Below, piece by piece: positions 23,399-31,806 of a stretch of 64,000 bases of DNA. Source of the stretch: an uncultured Eubacteriales bacterium (GTDB lineage Bacteria > Bacillota > Clostridia > Oscillospirales > Oscillospiraceae); assembly GCA_900544765.1 (NCBI GenBank), contig UQWI01000004.1:124001-188000 (forward strand). The letters are read 5' to 3'. How positions within the stretch are numbered: the stretch's first letter is position 1; each line of letters starts with the position of its first letter. The notes under the pieces are model-generated. The model had not been told where the DNA came from. It worked only from the letters and a program-made list of their open reading frames with translations, and ran no database searches. The position numbers were made by a program, and so were the translations under genes.

Positions 23399-25072
23399 TC
23401 AGGTCTTGGCGAACCAGTTGATGAAGCCGTTTATGCTCAGCGTGTACTGGGACACGAGCTCGGACTCCCAGGCGTCGTAGTCGGGCTGGCGAAGGCCCTC
23501 GGGAGCGCCGGTGGAGCTCAGGCCGAACTGGGCCAGGCAGTCATGGTAAGTGTAGTCGTCTGTGCCGACGAAGTAGACCAGATGATAGCCGGTGTAGTTG
23601 GTGGACTCAACGAAAATTATCTCGTTGTCGCCGGGCTGGCGGGAGCTGTCGAAAATCCAGTCGTTTATCGGGTCGACCATCTGGTTCATGGAGACGTGCT
23701 CATAGAGGCCGCCGGTGCTGGCGTAGGCGCTGGAGCCATTGGAGCCGGTGTCGTCGCTGTGAGTGTTGGCCAGGTTGGAGAAGGCGTCCTCGGTTTCGCC
23801 GGCCTCGACCCACTGGTCGTAGATGCTGTTGATTTCATCCTCGGCGGCCTGAAGCTCCTCTTCGGAGAATTCTCCGTCCTCATCCTCGTCAACGGCCTGA
23901 ATCAGTATGTGGCGGAAGGAGACGCCGTTGTAGTCGGTGTTGTCGCTGCGGGAGTGGAAGACCACGACGTAGTAGCCGCTGCCGTCGACTTCGATGACGC
24001 CCACGTCGCCCTCGGCGCGGTCGGCGCTCAGCACCCACTCGGAGAAGGTGTCGGCAAAGGTGCTGCTGATGTTGTAGCCAAAGACGTTGCTGAGCTCGTT
24101 TATCTCGGCGCCCTCGACCTCATCGGCGACGGTTTCGGCAAAGTCCGCGCCGCCCTCGACGGCCGCGGCGATGCGGTCGGCAATCTCCTTGGCGTCGGCC
24201 ATGGTGGCGTCGGTGACCTCCTCATTGGTCTCCTCCTCGCCGTCCTCGTTGGTCGTGGTGACCTCCTCGCGCTCAGCGGAGACCAGGTAGTAGTCGAGGG
24301 TCAGCGCGTCAAAGGCGTCGGCGTTCTCGTCGTAGTAGGCGTTGAGCTCATCGGAGGTGTACTCAAAACTGTCGAATACATCCTGGGAGTAGTCCTCGGC
24401 GATGTACGCACGGGAGAGCAGGTTGCGGACAAGCTCGCTGTCCACGCCCTTGCCGTAGGTGGCGGCCAGATAGCCGTCGGCCCCGCGCAGATTGTAGTTC
24501 TCCGCCAGGGTGGCATAGGTGTCCATGGCGTCGTTAATAGCCTGGGAATCCTCCTCGGAGAGGGTGTAGCCCTCGTTGGTGGCGGCGTCGTACAGGGCGG
24601 TCACCTGGACCATGTTTTCCAGGGCGGTCTCACGGAAATAGTCGTCCCAGGTGAAGGTCTCGGGCGCGTTGTCGCCGGATAGGGAGTCGGGCATGGTCAC
24701 GTTCAGGGCGGTGAGCATGCCGGTGTTGACCTCCTGCTCATCGAGGGCGTTGTTCGTGTCGAGCCCGATGAAGGAGAGATAGCTCTGGTACTGGTAGGTG
24801 AAGTTGTTGTAAGCGGTGTTGTAGTAGTACTGGTACTCCGCGTTGGTGAACTTGTAGTCGCCGATGGTCATGGCAGTGGTGCCGGTGTACAGCAGGTTCG
24901 TGTTCAGCAGCACTATCAGCACGACAAACACCGCTATGATAACGCCGACTATAGTCCATGTCCGGCGTTCCTTCTTGGCCTTCTTCTCGGCCTCGCGTTC
25001 CGCCAGAGTCTTCGGACTGGTCCCCGCTTCACGTTCGGCCTGACGCCGCTTCTTGTCCTGTGATGCGCTCAT
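23399..25072 (-). CDS. Membrane-anchored peptidyl-prolyl isomerase/foldase (SurA/PrsA-like)
   Basis: 557 residues. A highly charged N-terminal cytoplasmic tail (about 1-37, KKRRQAEREAG and AEREAEKKAKKERR) precedes one membrane helix (about 38-60); the rest is exported and strongly acidic. A SurA-like chaperone region surrounds a parvulin-type domain whose start is seen in VSFRHILIQA (about residue 385). These proteins help fold secreted and cell-wall proteins. It is larger than PrsA (about 290 residues) and lacks a lipobox, anchored instead by the helix. ATG 25072 has AAAGGAT nine bases upstream; a strong promoter lies about 90 bases upstream. Confidence 0.85.
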   Translation of the reverse strand: MSASQDKKRRQAEREAGTSPKTLAEREAEKKAKKERRTWTIVGVIIAVFVVLIVLLNTNLLYTGTTAMTIGDYKFTNAEYQYYYNTAYNNFTYQYQSYLSFIGLDTNNALDEQEVNTGMLTALNVTMPDSLSGDNAPETFTWDDYFRETALENMVQVTALYDAATNEGYTLSEEDSQAINDAMDTYATLAENYNLRGADGYLAATYGKGVDSELVRNLLSRAYIAEDYSQDVFDSFEYTSDELNAYYDENADAFDALTLDYYLVSAEREEVTTTNEDGEEETNEEVTDATMADAKEIADRIAAAVEGGADFAETVADEVEGAEINELSNVFGYNISSTFADTFSEWVLSADRAEGDVGVIEVDGSGYYVVVFHSRSDNTDYNGVSFRHILIQAVDEDEDGEFSEEELQAAEDEINSIYDQWVEAGETEDAFSNLANTHSDDTGSNGSSAYASTGGLYEHVSMNQMVDPINDWIFDSSRQPGDNEIIFVESTNYTGYHLVYFVGTDDYTYHDCLAQFGLSSTGAPEGLRQPDYDAWESELVSQYTLSINGFINWFAKT

Positions 25073-25164
25073 GCGTGTTTCATCCTTTTCTGTGGGGCGC
25101 GTGCCTGGAAGGCTTCCGGGCGTATACGGTCCCCGTTTTGTATTTTCGCTTGTATAGCCTTGGT

Positions 25165-25193
25165 ATTATAACGCAAAGACGCGCCTGTTTCAA
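25165..25193 (-). promoter_or_regulatory. Sigma-A promoter of the foldase gene
   Basis: On the minus strand TTGAAA (25188-25193), 17 bases, perfect TATAAT (25165-25170). Confidence 0.75.
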
Positions 25194-25233
25194 GGCATAA
25201 ATGTAAATTAAACTTTTCTGCCGGGCACAGAGC

Positions 25234-25262
25234 TTGTGCCTGACCGCGTTTCATGGTAGAAT
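25234..25262 (+). promoter_or_regulatory. Promoter of the NYN-domain gene
   Basis: TTGTGC (25234-25239), 17 bases, TAGAAT (25257-25262). The predicted start near 25269 lies before all candidate start codons of the NYN gene. Confidence 0.5.
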
Positions 25263-25322
25263 ATAGCTCACAAGCATGTGAGAATAGCTAATCTACCATC
25301 GAAAGCAGTGATATATTTGCCA

Positions 25323-26159
25323 ATGGAAAACATGCGCCTCGCCGTTTTGATTGACGGCGACAACGCGCCGCGCGACTGCCTCAAGGGCATAATGGAGGAG
25401 ATCGCAATCTACGGCACGCCCATGATAAAGCGCATATACGGCGACTGGGCCAGCCACGGCCTGAGCTCGTGGAAGACGACTTTGCTTGAAAACGCCGTCA
25501 CGCCCAAGCAGCAGTTTGCATACACGACGGGTAAGAACGCCACGGACAGCGCCATGATAATCGACGCCATGGACATACTCTACACCGGCAAGACCGACGG
25601 TTACGTCCTCGTCAGCTCGGACAGCGACTTCACGCCGCTGGCCATCCGCCTGCGCGAGAGCGGCATGTACGTCATCGGCATCGGCGAGGAAAAGACGCCG
25701 AAGGCCTTTGTCCAGGCCTGCGACAAGTTCATCCGCGTAGAGGTCATCCGCGACAAATACAAGAAGCCCGCCAAATCCGCAGGCAAGAGCGCGGCCAAGA
25801 GCGCGTCCGCGCGCAAGAGCACGGCCAAGGCGGCGGACAAGCCGGAGAAGGCCCCGGCGGCCAGGACGACGGCGAAAAAGGCGACAGCCGCGCCTGCAGA
25901 GACCAAACCGCCCGTGCCGGAGGACATCATCAATCTCATCGCGGACTCGGTCGCGGATTTGGCGGACGACGACGGCTGGATAGACATGTCCAACCTCGGC
26001 AACCTCATTATAAAGAAGCAGCCGGACTTCGACCCTCGCACCTACGGCTTCGGCAAGCTCTCGAACATGCTCAAGAACCTGGACCGCTTCGAGCTCCAGG
26101 TGCGCGAGACCTCCGACCCCAACGTGCGTCCCATGTATGTCCGCGACGTCGAGGCGTAA
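25323..26159 (+). CDS. NYN-domain ribonuclease with OST-HTH/LOTUS domain
   Basis: 278 residues. A LabA-like NYN (PIN-fold) domain fills about residues 1-140, with acidic metal-site residues in AVLIDGDNAP, TDSAMIIDAMD and SSDSDF. Then a 60-residue linker made almost only of Ala, Lys and Ser/Thr repeats, and a C-terminal LOTUS/OST-HTH module (about 200-275: EDIINLIADSVADLADDDGW, PRTYGFGKLSNMLKN). NYN proteins are predicted RNases; LOTUS domains bind RNA, including G-quadruplexes. The start is uncertain: ATG 25323 has no good ribosome binding site, and ATG 25332 or GTG 25278 are alternatives. Monocistronic. Confidence 0.88.
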   Translation: MENMRLAVLIDGDNAPRDCLKGIMEEIAIYGTPMIKRIYGDWASHGLSSWKTTLLENAVTPKQQFAYTTGKNATDSAMIIDAMDILYTGKTDGYVLVSSDSDFTPLAIRLRESGMYVIGIGEEKTPKAFVQACDKFIRVEVIRDKYKKPAKSAGKSAAKSASARKSTAKAADKPEKAPAARTTAKKATAAPAETKPPVPEDIINLIADSVADLADDDGWIDMSNLGNLIIKKQPDFDPRTYGFGKLSNMLKNLDRFELQVRETSDPNVRPMYVRDVEA

Positions 26160-26167
26160 GACAATTG

Positions 26168-26200
26168 AAAGCCCCTGTTTGCAGAAAACAGGGGCTTTTT
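26168..26200 (+). terminator. Terminator after the NYN gene
   Basis: A 13-bp perfect stem AAAGCCCCTGTTT (26168-26180) / AAACAGGGGCTTT (26186-26198), 5-base loop, then more T's. Confidence 0.92.
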
Positions 26201-26210
26201 CGCACATTCC

Positions 26211-26239
26211 TGAAACCAAAGCGCATTTTGCACCGACTA
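26211..26239 (+). promoter_or_regulatory. ECF-type promoter of the first sigma/partner module
   Basis: TGAAAC (26211-26216), exactly 17 bases, CGACTA (26234-26239), the -35/-10 pattern of Bacillus-type ECF sigma factors (TGAAAC, 16-17 bases, CGTC/CGAC). It lies 38 bases before the sigma gene start, suggesting autoregulation. The second module has the same arrangement. Confidence 0.7.
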
Positions 26240-26277
26240 TATAAGTGAAAGCGGCCGCTTGGAAAGAGGTGATGCGC

Positions 26278-26814
26278 ATGGATGAGAACACCGCGCTCGG
26301 GCTGTTGTGCTCGGGCGACGAAGCCGCGCTGGGCTGGTTTATAGACCGCTACACCGGCTACGTCACGACGATAATCAGAAATATGCTCCTGCCGCGCCTG
26401 CCGGAGACCGACGTGGACGAGGCCGTCGCAGATGTGTTCATCGCTCTGTGGAAGAACGCCGGACGCATACGGCCCGGCGGGGCGCGCGCCTACCTGGCCG
26501 GAGTGGCCCGGAACAAGGCGCGAGACGCCCTGCGCGCAGCCCGCGCCGAGCTGCCGCTTGAGGACGACGCGCTGAGCATACCGGTGTCGGGACCGGACGA
26601 GGCCCTGACCGAGAGCGAGCTGCACGAGCGCACGCGCCGGGCGGTGGACGCCATGGAAGAGCCCGACCGGGAGATATTCCTGCGACATTACTTCTACTGC
26701 CAGGGCGTGGCGGAGATTGCGCTGGCCCTGGACATGAACACCAACACCGTCAAGACCCGCCTCCGGCGCGGCCGGGAAAAGCTGCGCGAGGTGCTGACGA
26801 AGGGGGAAGCATAG
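26278..26814 (+). CDS. ECF-type sigma-70 family RNA polymerase sigma factor (module 1)
   Basis: 178 residues with only sigma regions 2 (about 15-80: GDEAALGWFIDRYTGYV, DVDEAVADVFIALWKN) and 4 (about 115-170: ALTESELHERTRRAV, FLRHYFYCQGVAEIALALDM, TNTVKTRLRRGREKLRE), the ECF plan. ATG 26278 is chosen since GAGGTG lies seven bases upstream and the predicted transcript starts near 26246. It is followed after one base by a single-helix membrane protein, presumably its anti-sigma or sensor. A paralogous module follows directly; the two sigma proteins are highly similar, for example in the DAMEEPDREIFLRHYF region. Confidence 0.93.
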   Translation: MDENTALGLLCSGDEAALGWFIDRYTGYVTTIIRNMLLPRLPETDVDEAVADVFIALWKNAGRIRPGGARAYLAGVARNKARDALRAARAELPLEDDALSIPVSGPDEALTESELHERTRRAVDAMEEPDREIFLRHYFYCQGVAEIALALDMNTNTVKTRLRRGREKLREVLTKGEA

Positions 26815-26815
26815 C

Positions 26816-27802
26816 ATGGACATAAAGATTTCCGACCTCCTTACAGCTGCGGGCGTGACCGGCCTGCCCGGCCGGGCCGAAGGCAGCCCGGAGCGCGTGC
26901 GCGAGGCGGTCACGGCCAGGCTCAAGGAGGAAAAGATGAATACAAAGAAACGGCCGAGCAGGCTCCTGCGCACGGTTCTCATAGCCGCAGCCGTCGCCGC
27001 CGCGCTGGCAGTGGCGGGAATAGCGTACAACATGAACTTCGGAGAGATGTCTGTCGGCAAGGAGCAGGAGAGCGTTTACCGTGCGGAGCCTCGGGACGTG
27101 ATAGAGATTCCGCCGGCGGATTCGCCGGTCAGCCGGGCATTTGAGGAGCTCGACGACTTCAGGCGGGAGGTACAGTCAAAGCAGCCTGTCGGCTCGATAA
27201 CGCAGGAAGAGCTCGAGCAGATTATGGCGGACAACGAGCGCATACGGCAGAAGTATTTTGAACTTGCCGGGGAATATGGGCTGAAGCCGGGCAGAGAGGC
27301 GACCAGTGTTGATTCGGTTCAGGAGCTGGGCCGGAGCATTCACAACTCCCACATACTGCCGTCGGACGACCCGAGGGCGACCATAGCCTACGGGGCATAC
27401 ACGGATATAGGCACTATAGAATACATCGGCGGATTCACGCTCCCCGGCGGCGGTGTGGCGGACTACGGAATCGGTACGGCGACCAAGGGCACGATGTCCA
27501 GGCTCGGTACGGCGGTTTATCTCGACGAGCTGGAGGAGTGGGACTACACGACGGCAGACGGCACTAATGTCCTGCTTGGCATAGCCGAGAGAAAAAGTCT
27601 GCTGTACGTTGAGCTTGAGCACTGTTACGTCCTCGCTGTGATTCGCGCCGGGTACGAGGGCGCGGACAGCGAAAGCGTTATATCCGAGTTCGACTGGAAC
27701 CGGGGCGCCCACACGGCCATAACCCGCGACGACATCGAATACTTCGCGGACAACATAGACTTCGCAGCCATCGACGCCATTGCCGAGGCAGGACAGAAGT
27801 AA
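26816..27802 (+). CDS. Membrane protein, probable anti-sigma/sensor partner (module 1)
   Basis: 328 residues. About 45 cytoplasmic residues (MDIKISDLLTAAG... ending KKRPSRLLR), one membrane helix (about 49-70) and a 255-residue extracytoplasmic part, mixed and without a domain I can name. No HxxxCxxC zinc anti-sigma motif is present. It starts one base after the sigma gene and shares the N-terminal ISDLL-type pattern and overall topology with the partner protein of the second module, which supports a role as membrane regulator of the sigma factor. The assignment is from context. A terminator follows. Confidence 0.7.
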   Translation: MDIKISDLLTAAGVTGLPGRAEGSPERVREAVTARLKEEKMNTKKRPSRLLRTVLIAAAVAAALAVAGIAYNMNFGEMSVGKEQESVYRAEPRDVIEIPPADSPVSRAFEELDDFRREVQSKQPVGSITQEELEQIMADNERIRQKYFELAGEYGLKPGREATSVDSVQELGRSIHNSHILPSDDPRATIAYGAYTDIGTIEYIGGFTLPGGGVADYGIGTATKGTMSRLGTAVYLDELEEWDYTTADGTNVLLGIAERKSLLYVELEHCYVLAVIRAGYEGADSESVISEFDWNRGAHTAITRDDIEYFADNIDFAAIDAIAEAGQK

Positions 27803-27808
27803 AAACGC

Positions 27809-27838
27809 ATCCCCGCCCTTATGGGCGGGGATTTTTTG
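27809..27838 (+). terminator. Terminator of ECF module 1
   Basis: A 10-bp perfect stem ATCCCCGCCC (27809-27818) / GGGCGGGGAT (27823-27832), 4-base loop, then TTTTT. Confidence 0.93.
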
Positions 27839-27853
27839 AAATTTCCGCCGGGG

Positions 27854-27882
27854 TGAAACCTTTTTGCGGTTTTATGCGTTAT
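27854..27882 (+). promoter_or_regulatory. ECF-type promoter of the second sigma/partner module
   Basis: TGAAAC (27854-27859) within TGAAACCTTTTT, 17 bases, CGTTAT (27877-27882). The -35 with its following T-run is close to the Bacillus sigma-W/sigma-V type. Same spacing as the promoter of module 1. The predicted start near 27889 supports GTG 27920 rather than ATG 27881 as the sigma gene start. Confidence 0.72.
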
Positions 27883-27919
27883 GATAAGTAGAAAGGCAAA
27901 GAGAAGGGCGGTGACGCGT

Positions 27920-28459
27920 GTGGACGAAAGAGCGATGCTTGCGGCGCTGAAGGACGGCGACGAGGGCGCGCTGGGCTGGTTCATGGAGCGCTACGCGGGG
28001 TATGCGTACGCTATAATCGAGCGCATGCTTCTGCCGGGCCTGCCGCGCTCGGACGCGGAAGAGGCACTGGCCGACGTCTTTATCTCGCTCTGGCGCAGCG
28101 CAAAGCAGGTGCCGGAGGGCGCGGTGCGCCCTTACATCGCGGCGATGGCCCGCAACCGCGCGCGTGACGCGCTGCGCGCCAGGCACGCGGAGCTGCCGCT
28201 GGAGGAAGCGGAGCTGGAGATACCGGGGCGTTCGCCGGAGCAGGCGCTGACCGAGAGCGAGACGCGGGAGCGGACGCGCCGGGCGGTGGACGCCATGGGA
28301 GAGCCCGACCGGGAGATATTCCTGCGGCACTACTATTACTTCCAGAGCGTGGCGGACATAGCTCTCGCGCTGGACATGAATGTGAACACCGTAAAGACGC
28401 GGCTGCGCCGGGGCCGCGAGCGGCTGCGAAATGAGCTTGCGAGGGAGGAGACAACATGA
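27920..28459 (+). CDS. ECF-type sigma-70 family RNA polymerase sigma factor (module 2)
   Basis: 179 residues, region 2 (GDEGALGWFMERYAGYAYAI, SDAEEALADVFISLW) and region 4 (ALTESETRERTRRAVDAMGE, FLRHYYYFQSVADIALALDM, NVNTVKTRLRRGRERLR). It aligns along its whole length with the sigma factor of module 1, so the modules look like a tandem duplication. GTG 27920 is taken as start because it aligns with the paralogue's ATG and follows GGGCGGTGA; ATG 27881 would lie upstream of the predicted transcript start. Overlaps the next gene by four bases (ATGA). Confidence 0.92.
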   Translation: MDERAMLAALKDGDEGALGWFMERYAGYAYAIIERMLLPGLPRSDAEEALADVFISLWRSAKQVPEGAVRPYIAAMARNRARDALRARHAELPLEEAELEIPGRSPEQALTESETRERTRRAVDAMGEPDREIFLRHYYYFQSVADIALALDMNVNTVKTRLRRGRERLRNELAREETT

Positions 28460-29733
28460 AATACTACATCCCGGACCTCCTGGACGCGTTCCCGCCCGAC
28501 GCTAAAGAGGTCTCTGCGCCGGACATGGACAAACTCCGCGAGGACGTGGCGAAAAGGCTTGCGGCGGAGCGCCCGGCCCAAAAGCGCCCGCGGCGCTTCG
28601 GCAAGACGCTGCTCATAGCGGCGGCGGCAGCCGCGCTGCTGAGCGTGACCGCGCTGGCGGCAGCCTTCGGTGGCTTCGACTGGCTGCGCGACGAGGTGGG
28701 ACCCGAGTTCATCGACGCCGTCGAGCCGGTAGAGCAGAGCGTGACGGACGAGGGCATACGCTTCAGCGTCATCGCCGCGCAGAAATTTGAGGACACCGCA
28801 CTCGTGTACTTCTCTATGACCGACGTCAACGGGCTGGGACGCATAACCGAAGAAAGCTCGCTCGTGCTGTCGGGGAATTTCATAAACAACAACGTCAGCC
28901 TGGTCTATTACGACGCAGACAAGCAGACGGCGGTATATGAGGGGCGGTTCGGGACGTTTGAAAGCATCGGCGTCACCGCGATATTCAACAACCAATACAT
29001 GATTGAGCCCACGCAGATAGACGCGAACCTGCTGGACAAATACCTAAACGGAGAGCGCATAGGAGAATCGGAGTTCACAAATTTCCAGACCACACCGGAC
29101 GAGTGGCTTACGCCAGGCTATGTCGCGGACATACCCGGCATGGACGGCGCATACGTCTCCGCTATAGGCGACAACGGCAGGCTGCTGGCGGTTCAGTATT
29201 GCACACCCATAGGCTACGACGGAGGAGCGTCAATTGACTACAGCACGGTGCTGGATTTATTCCTCATGGATGCGGATGGCAACCACATACAGCCGTACCT
29301 ACCGTTCTATGTATCGAACCCTCACTTGGTAGAGGGAATGTGGACAGTAGAGCGGTATTTCAAGGTGGATGCTGAAACGCTCGCCGGGTGTACGCTCTGG
29401 TTCGAGGGCAGCACCTGCGAGACCGTCGTAGACGGGGACTGGACAATAGATGTAGACTACCCGAACGCGGAGGGGCTGTGCCGCGTGACGGCGGATGTGG
29501 AGTACGCAGGTGAAACGTTCGCGGACACCGAAATAATCATAAGCCCCATCGGGGCGACGGTGAAGTATACACCCGACGCATGGAGCACGCCGCGTGAGCT
29601 CACAGTTGTGACTGACACGGATGAAATCCTGCTCTGGAAACGGTCAGACGGATTTTTCATGTCCCCCGTCATCATCGACCCCGCCGCCGTCACGGAGATA
29701 CGCATCGGCGACACGGTGATAGAGCTAAACTAA
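28456..29733 (+). CDS. Membrane protein, probable anti-sigma/sensor partner (module 2)
   Basis: 425 residues. Cytoplasmic N-terminus of about 50 residues (MKYYIPDLLDAFPPD...), one membrane helix (about 53-72), and an extracytoplasmic part of about 350 residues rich in beta-strand patterns (GIRFSVIAAQKFEDTALVYF, then SVTDV-like strands), reminiscent of DUF4179-type proteins that accompany ECF sigma factors in Firmicutes. Its start codon overlaps the sigma stop (ATGA), indicating coupled translation. The assignment as sigma regulator rests on this coupling and topology. A bidirectional terminator follows. Confidence 0.75.
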   Translation: MKYYIPDLLDAFPPDAKEVSAPDMDKLREDVAKRLAAERPAQKRPRRFGKTLLIAAAAAALLSVTALAAAFGGFDWLRDEVGPEFIDAVEPVEQSVTDEGIRFSVIAAQKFEDTALVYFSMTDVNGLGRITEESSLVLSGNFINNNVSLVYYDADKQTAVYEGRFGTFESIGVTAIFNNQYMIEPTQIDANLLDKYLNGERIGESEFTNFQTTPDEWLTPGYVADIPGMDGAYVSAIGDNGRLLAVQYCTPIGYDGGASIDYSTVLDLFLMDADGNHIQPYLPFYVSNPHLVEGMWTVERYFKVDAETLAGCTLWFEGSTCETVVDGDWTIDVDYPNAEGLCRVTADVEYAGETFADTEIIISPIGATVKYTPDAWSTPRELTVVTDTDEILLWKRSDGFFMSPVIIDPAAVTEIRIGDTVIELN

Positions 29734-29744
29734 TCTGAACGCAA

Positions 29745-29778
29745 AAATCCCCCGGCGGAGCCGGGGGATTTCGTTTTT
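29745..29778. terminator. Bidirectional terminator between ECF module 2 and the MMPL operon
   Basis: A 12-bp perfect stem AAATCCCCCGGC (29745-29756) / GCCGGGGGATTT (29760-29771), 3-base loop; T-run on the plus strand after 29772 and on the minus strand before 29745. Confidence 0.92.
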
Positions 29779-29781
29779 TTA

Positions 29782-31806
29782 TCAGGTGAACAGGGAAACT
29801 ATCTTGTCCCAGAGCTGGGCGAAGAAGCCCTGCGGCTCTTCGGCTGGCTGGTCTTCAACCGGTTCCTCGGGCGCGGAGATGCCGTCCGTGGAGATTACGA
29901 ACTGCACGCTCGCGGTGTCCGTGTTGCGGTCGTCGAGGAAGCTGACAACTTCGCTCGAGCCGTCGGAGCTCTCGCCGTCCTCGCTTTCGGCGTCGTCGTC
30001 GCCGGTGCCGAGGAACTCGTCGAGCAGGTCGGGGATGCCCTGGGTCTGGCTGTTCAGGGCGTACATGCCGGAGGTGTAGGTGTCCATGCCCTCGCTGAGC
30101 TGGCTCACGCCGTCCGTGTAGGCCTTGAGGCCGTCGTTGAACTGCTCGTAATTGACGGCTAGCTCGGTCATGCCGGTCTGCAGCTCGGTGATGGCGGAGG
30201 TGTCGAAGTCCGTCATGTCCTCCAGACCGGAGGAAATCTGGATGGCTATAGACATCATCTGGTCGCTCATCTGAATCATGCCTGCGGAAACTTCGTCGAG
30301 TTTGCCGTTGAGCATGTCGAGGGTGTTGGCCGCAGTAGTCAAACCGTTAATGAGCTCGTTTATAGCATCCATATAACCGACGCCGCTGCCGGTGTCTCCG
30401 CCGTTACCGGAACCGGAAGTGCCGGTGCCTGAGCCACTCACAATGCCCATCAATAGTTCAGTTATTTCGCTGGCATAACTATTTGGTGCGCTTGGCGAAA
30501 TGGAAGGAATAGTGGTATTTGGATTTTCTTTCACTACGGCGTTATAGCAGTCGCTATAACCAGCCGCATATGCTTCTAACATCATGCTATCCAAGCCGCT
30601 TATAATTTTCCCAACAAGGGCCATGTCTATGCCGCCGGTATCTCCGCCGCCTTCTTCTACGTCCCCGCCTTCATCGCCGCCGTCGCCGGTGTCGCCACCG
30701 CCGCCGGGGAGGCTGGGAAGGATTGCGTTTATCTTCTCAACGGCTTCATGGAGTCCGCTGGCTACTCCTTTGTATCCGGTGGAGAGCTGGGTAAGGCCGC
30801 TGCCCATTTCGGCCATGTATGCCGCTATGGTGCTCAGGCCGGCAGGCAGCTCGGCGAGCTGGTCCAGGCCGTCAGTCATGCTGCTCAAATCGTAGCCCTG
30901 CAGGCCGTCGGCTATCTGCTTGAGGGCGCTCTCTATCTGGTCGCTCGCGTCGGTGAGCGTGGGGCCGTTCTCGCCGAGGGTGGCCGCGCCGTCGTTGATG
31001 GTGGAGGCACCGCCGGTGAGCTGGGTGATGGCGCTCGAGAGCTGCTCGATGCCGCTTGTTATGGTGCTTATCTCGCCCATGTCCATGAGGCTGTCCATGC
31101 TGTAGGGCACGGCGGCTATGGTGAAGCCGCCCATGGTGAAGTCATGCACCTTGGCGGAGAAGCCGATGTCGCCCTCGCCGCCGGGCAGGACCACGAAGGT
31201 TATCTGCTTGTCGCTGCCCGCGTTGGCGACGGTGCCGTTGCGCGAGGTTATGTCCTCGCAGAGCTCGGCGTCGAGCGTTACGGATATCTGCAGCATGTAG
31301 TTCTCGGTGAAGTAGGGGTCGAAGCCGCTGTTGGTGGCGGTATGTATGCTGACCTCGAGGTCGCCGCTCTTGCCGCCGAGCTCGCCGGGCTCTATCTCCT
31401 GCCCGTCGAGGGTGTAGGTGATGTCAATGTCCCAGGGCATCTTCGCGCTGCGCAGGGTACCCTGATAGTAGTAGCGGCCCGCGGGCGCGGTGAGGCTGAC
31501 AACGCCGCCGCGGTACTCAATCGGGCTCGTGTCCGTGAGGTTGGACACGGCGGTGTAGCGGCCGTAGTGCTCCACGGTGCCCTCCTCGTCGAGGGTCAGG
31601 GCGACTATGGCGTAGGCGTCCTGCGGGTCGCCGGAGGCGTCGAGACGCGCGTATATGACCTCTTCCGGGCCGTTCGCGGCGGAGCCGCTGTCCGGCGCGG
31701 GCGAAGCGCTGGGCGAGGGGGAGGCCTCGTCGGCCCAGGCGAAGGTGCCGAGGCACATGGCAAGGCAAAGTATTATGGACAGCAGTGCGGACAGTTTGCG
31801 TTTCAT
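29782..31806 (-). CDS. Large secreted/anchored partner of MMPL transporter (YhgE/Pip-like repeats)
   Basis: 674 residues. Signal peptide MKRKLSALLSIILCLAMCLG with cleavage near AWA-DE, a Ser/Pro linker, a beta-rich domain (about 50-240), then long stretches of heptad-like Gly-Leu-Ser repeats (IEQLSSAITQLTGGASTIND, LDQLAELPAGLSTI, GLKAYTDGVSQLSEGM), the pattern of YhgE/Pip-type proteins that accompany MMPL/RND transporters. A Gly/Asp/Glu-rich low-complexity segment is near residues 370-395. A C-terminal amphipathic segment (GFFAQLWDKIVSLFT) may contact the membrane. A local AT-rich patch encodes about residues 400-450. The start overlaps the MMPL stop (ATGA). Confidence 0.7.
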   Translation of the reverse strand: MKRKLSALLSIILCLAMCLGTFAWADEASPSPSASPAPDSGSAANGPEEVIYARLDASGDPQDAYAIVALTLDEEGTVEHYGRYTAVSNLTDTSPIEYRGGVVSLTAPAGRYYYQGTLRSAKMPWDIDITYTLDGQEIEPGELGGKSGDLEVSIHTATNSGFDPYFTENYMLQISVTLDAELCEDITSRNGTVANAGSDKQITFVVLPGGEGDIGFSAKVHDFTMGGFTIAAVPYSMDSLMDMGEISTITSGIEQLSSAITQLTGGASTINDGAATLGENGPTLTDASDQIESALKQIADGLQGYDLSSMTDGLDQLAELPAGLSTIAAYMAEMGSGLTQLSTGYKGVASGLHEAVEKINAILPSLPGGGGDTGDGGDEGGDVEEGGGDTGGIDMALVGKIISGLDSMMLEAYAAGYSDCYNAVVKENPNTTIPSISPSAPNSYASEITELLMGIVSGSGTGTSGSGNGGDTGSGVGYMDAINELINGLTTAANTLDMLNGKLDEVSAGMIQMSDQMMSIAIQISSGLEDMTDFDTSAITELQTGMTELAVNYEQFNDGLKAYTDGVSQLSEGMDTYTSGMYALNSQTQGIPDLLDEFLGTGDDDAESEDGESSDGSSEVVSFLDDRNTDTASVQFVISTDGISAPEEPVEDQPAEEPQGFFAQLWDKIVSLFT

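Noticed and set aside
22748..24682. Long open frame on the plus strand opposite the foldase gene (about 644 codons)
   Set aside because: It is an antisense shadow of GC-rich coding sequence: no ribosome binding site, Val/Gly-rich composition, and the minus strand encodes clear foldase and thioesterase domains.
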